Assembly: GCA_012270485.1 (NCBI GenBank) | Contig: JAAXIF010000020.1 | Location: 12,501-76,500, forward strand | DNA: 64,000 nucleotides | DNA from: Sphingobacteriales bacterium | GTDB taxonomy: Bacteria > Bacteroidota > Bacteroidia > Chitinophagales > Chitinophagaceae | Direction: 5' to 3' | Part shown: positions 62,405-64,000 of the stretch, piece after piece | Numbering within the stretch: the stretch's first letter is position 1 | Layout: each line of letters opens with the position of its first letter | Position numbers and translations under genes: made by a program | Notes under the pieces: generated by a model | The model's database searches: none | What the model was told of the DNA's origin: nothing | Seen by the model: the letters and a program-made list of their open reading frames with translations, nothing else

Positions 62405-64000
62405 ATGAAGACATTGCTGCTATCTATTGCTTGCTCATTGACTAGTTTTTTGTTCGCTCAGGAACGAGGTCTCAAAGCTTTAAAAATTGATGTACCCATT
62501 AAAATAGACGGTCAGTTGGATGAATCCATCTGGAAAGAAGCAGCGGCAGCAGAAGATTTTATTTTGAATAGTCCCAAATTTGGTGATCCTGCCAGTCAGC
62601 GTTCAGTTGTCAAAGTACTGTACAGCGATCAGGCCATTTATGTTGGGGCGTATTTATATGATGAGCCATCTCTGATTCGTAAACAATTGACCTCACGTGA
62701 TGGAGAACAACGCAATGATGTTGATTATTTCAGTGTTTTCTTTGACACATACAATGATGATCAGAACGGATTTCAATTCCTTGTTACATCACGAAATGTA
62801 CAATCAGATGGTCGTTTATTGCCGAATTTGAATTCTCAGTTTGGTCCTCCCTCAGATTATAGTTGGGATGCTGTTTGGGAAAGTAAAGTACAAATACAGA
62901 AAGATGGTTGGACGGTAGAAATGAAAATACCTTATTCTGCACTTAGATTTTCACAAAAAGAGATACAAGACTGGGGCGTGAATTTTCAACGATACAGTAG
63001 ACGAAACAATGAGAGTTCATTTTGGAATAAAATTGATCCCAATCAAAACGGGTTTGTGAATCAATTTGGAAATTTACAGGATATAAAAAATATTGTTCCT
63101 CCCTTACGATTATCTTTTCTTCCTTATGTCACTGCCGGTACGCGGATTGTTCCTTATGCCAATGGTAAAACCAAAACAGAATTTTTACGAAATGGAGGAA
63201 TGGATCTCAAATACGGTATCAATGAGAGCTTTACCTTGGATGCAACACTGATCCCTGATTTCGGACAAGTGATCTCTGATAATGTGGTACTCAACCTTTC
63301 TGCATTTGAAGTTCAGTTTCAAGAGAACAGACCTTTTTTTACAGAAGGAATCGAGTTATTCAATAAGGCGGGATTATTTTACTCCAGAAGGGTAGGGAAT
63401 ACTCCCGCGGGATACAATGCAATCAGGAGTATGGTGAACAATAATCCGAACCTGAATATTATTTCTAATCCAGGGATTACACAGTTGTACAATGCATCCA
63501 AATTTTCCGGAAGAAATAAAAAGAAATTGGGTATCGGTGTATTCAATGCAATAGGTGCGCCTATGCATGCTGTAATTGAAGATAAGACCACCGGTAAACA
63601 AACAAGAATTGAAACTGAGCCGTTGGCTAACTATAATATTTTTGTTCTGGATCAGGCATTGACGAATCGATCTTCTATAACGTTTACCAATGCCAATGTA
63701 TGGAGAAGTGGAGGTAGTAGAAATTCGAATGTGAGTTCCATGGATGTGAACTTATTTGATAAAAATAATCGAACGAACTTCAAATGGAGTGGTAGGTTCA
63801 GTCATATTACAGGTAAGGAAAATTACAATGGATTCACGAATGTATTATCGTATGGAAAAGTAAGTGGTAGAATTCAGTACCTGTTTCAGAATGTCATTGA
63901 ATCCGATCGATATGACCCCAATGATCTCGGCTTTTTGCAAGCACCCAATGAAATTACTGCTACTGCACGTTTGAGTTATAATCAATTTACACCTACTAAA
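62405..64000 (+). CDS. DUF5916 / carbohydrate-binding-9-like outer-membrane protein (partial)
   Basis: Open from ATG 62405 to the window end (532 codons, no stop), so the C-terminus is missing. The signal peptide is MKTLLLSIACSLTSFLFAQ. Residues about 30-215 form a CBM9-like beta-sandwich (IDGQLDESIWKEAAAAEDF; VFFDTYNDDQNGFQFLV; WTVEMKIPYSALRFS), followed by the DUF5916 barrel region (FEVQFQENRPFFTEGIELF; GLFYSRRVGN). The family is restricted mostly to Bacteroidota; its function is not known, though surface glycan or peptide handling has been suggested. TATTTTTG (62380-62387) is a good -7 box 17 nt before the ATG. Confidence 0.9.
   Translation, partial: MKTLLLSIACSLTSFLFAQERGLKALKIDVPIKIDGQLDESIWKEAAAAEDFILNSPKFGDPASQRSVVKVLYSDQAIYVGAYLYDEPSLIRKQLTSRDGEQRNDVDYFSVFFDTYNDDQNGFQFLVTSRNVQSDGRLLPNLNSQFGPPSDYSWDAVWESKVQIQKDGWTVEMKIPYSALRFSQKEIQDWGVNFQRYSRRNNESSFWNKIDPNQNGFVNQFGNLQDIKNIVPPLRLSFLPYVTAGTRIVPYANGKTKTEFLRNGGMDLKYGINESFTLDATLIPDFGQVISDNVVLNLSAFEVQFQENRPFFTEGIELFNKAGLFYSRRVGNTPAGYNAIRSMVNNNPNLNIISNPGITQLYNASKFSGRNKKKLGIGVFNAIGAPMHAVIEDKTTGKQTRIETEPLANYNIFVLDQALTNRSSITFTNANVWRSGGSRNSNVSSMDVNLFDKNNRTNFKWSGRFSHITGKENYNGFTNVLSYGKVSGRIQYLFQNVIESDRYDPNDLGFLQAPNEITATARLSYNQFTPTK

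Noticed and set aside
61453..64000. The S24 repressor considered as the edge of a prophage.
   Set aside because: Neighbours on both sides are ordinary chromosomal genes (surE, DUF5916) and no integrase, attachment site or phage gene is seen.

Overview
The window is about 64 kb of a Bacteroidota chromosome. Evidence: promoters with a TAnnTTTG -7 box, a glycine-rich RRM protein, DUF5689, DUF5916 and DUF2141 proteins, TonB-dependent receptors, M56/TonB fusions, NamZ (DUF1343), and almost no Shine-Dalgarno sequences although the 16S tail keeps CCTCC. The moderate AT richness and gene set suggest Chitinophagaceae (for example a Sediminibacterium-like organism); that placement is inference.

Layout. 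1-3686: end of an rRNA operon (16S tail, tRNA-Ile, tRNA-Ala, 23S, 5S). 3687-4979: scar in which a decayed IS5-family element sits inside the remnant of a second 5S copy. 4980-9240: orphan histidine kinase, aldo/keto reductase, RRM protein, rpsF-rpsR-rplI. 9376-14451: secreted EEP nuclease/phosphatase divergent from a TonB receptor and a DUF5689 lipoprotein. 14868-24730: htpG, recJ-prenyl synthase pair, OmpA-like protein, HAD phosphatase, PlsC, thioesterase, dipeptide epimerase. 24747-27841: three-gene flavoprotein/photolyase operon. 27899-39829: SDR, proline dehydrogenase, thyA, folA, methyltransferase, three-subunit transhydrogenase, RsmF-like, LysM protein, rhodanese-thioredoxin lipoprotein, fmt. 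39908-51172: NamZ, FKBP, pepT, a PQQ/cytochrome c dehydrogenase with a Gfo/Idh/MocA oxidoreductase and a nucleoside-type MFS, a Crp-like regulator. 51247-55859: divergent metZ/metX, penicillin-acylase-like amidase, a 59-aa membrane protein. 55860-64000: lpxB, a BlaI repressor with a very large M56-amidase-plug-TonB fusion, surE, an XRE/S24 repressor, and the start of a DUF5916 protein.

Most unusual items. (1) The 836-aa protein at 57626-60136 joins a BlaR1-type membrane metallopeptidase to a catalytically complete N-acetylmuramoyl-L-alanine amidase, a plug-like segment and a TonB C-terminal domain, and is co-transcribed with a BlaI repressor whose twin operators overlap the promoter: a candidate cell-wall sensing system in which the usual penicillin-binding sensor is replaced by an amidase. 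(2) A dispersed family of degenerate 7-bp tandem arrays, mostly folded as long inverted repeats, occurs at nine or more places; it runs into the 3' ends of genes and, in lpxB, lies in frame inside the coding region. (3) Two identical 109-bp MITE-like elements carrying a terminator hairpin follow the OmpA-like and the S24 repressor genes. (4) A photolyase operon combines a photolyase of the iron-sulfur class that has lost its cluster cysteines, a flavin-reductase-fold protein, and a photolyase whose FAD domain comes first.

Peptidoglycan turnover recurs as a theme (NamZ, dipeptide epimerase, amidase fusion, LysM protein), but only the blaI-M56 pair is clearly one operon.
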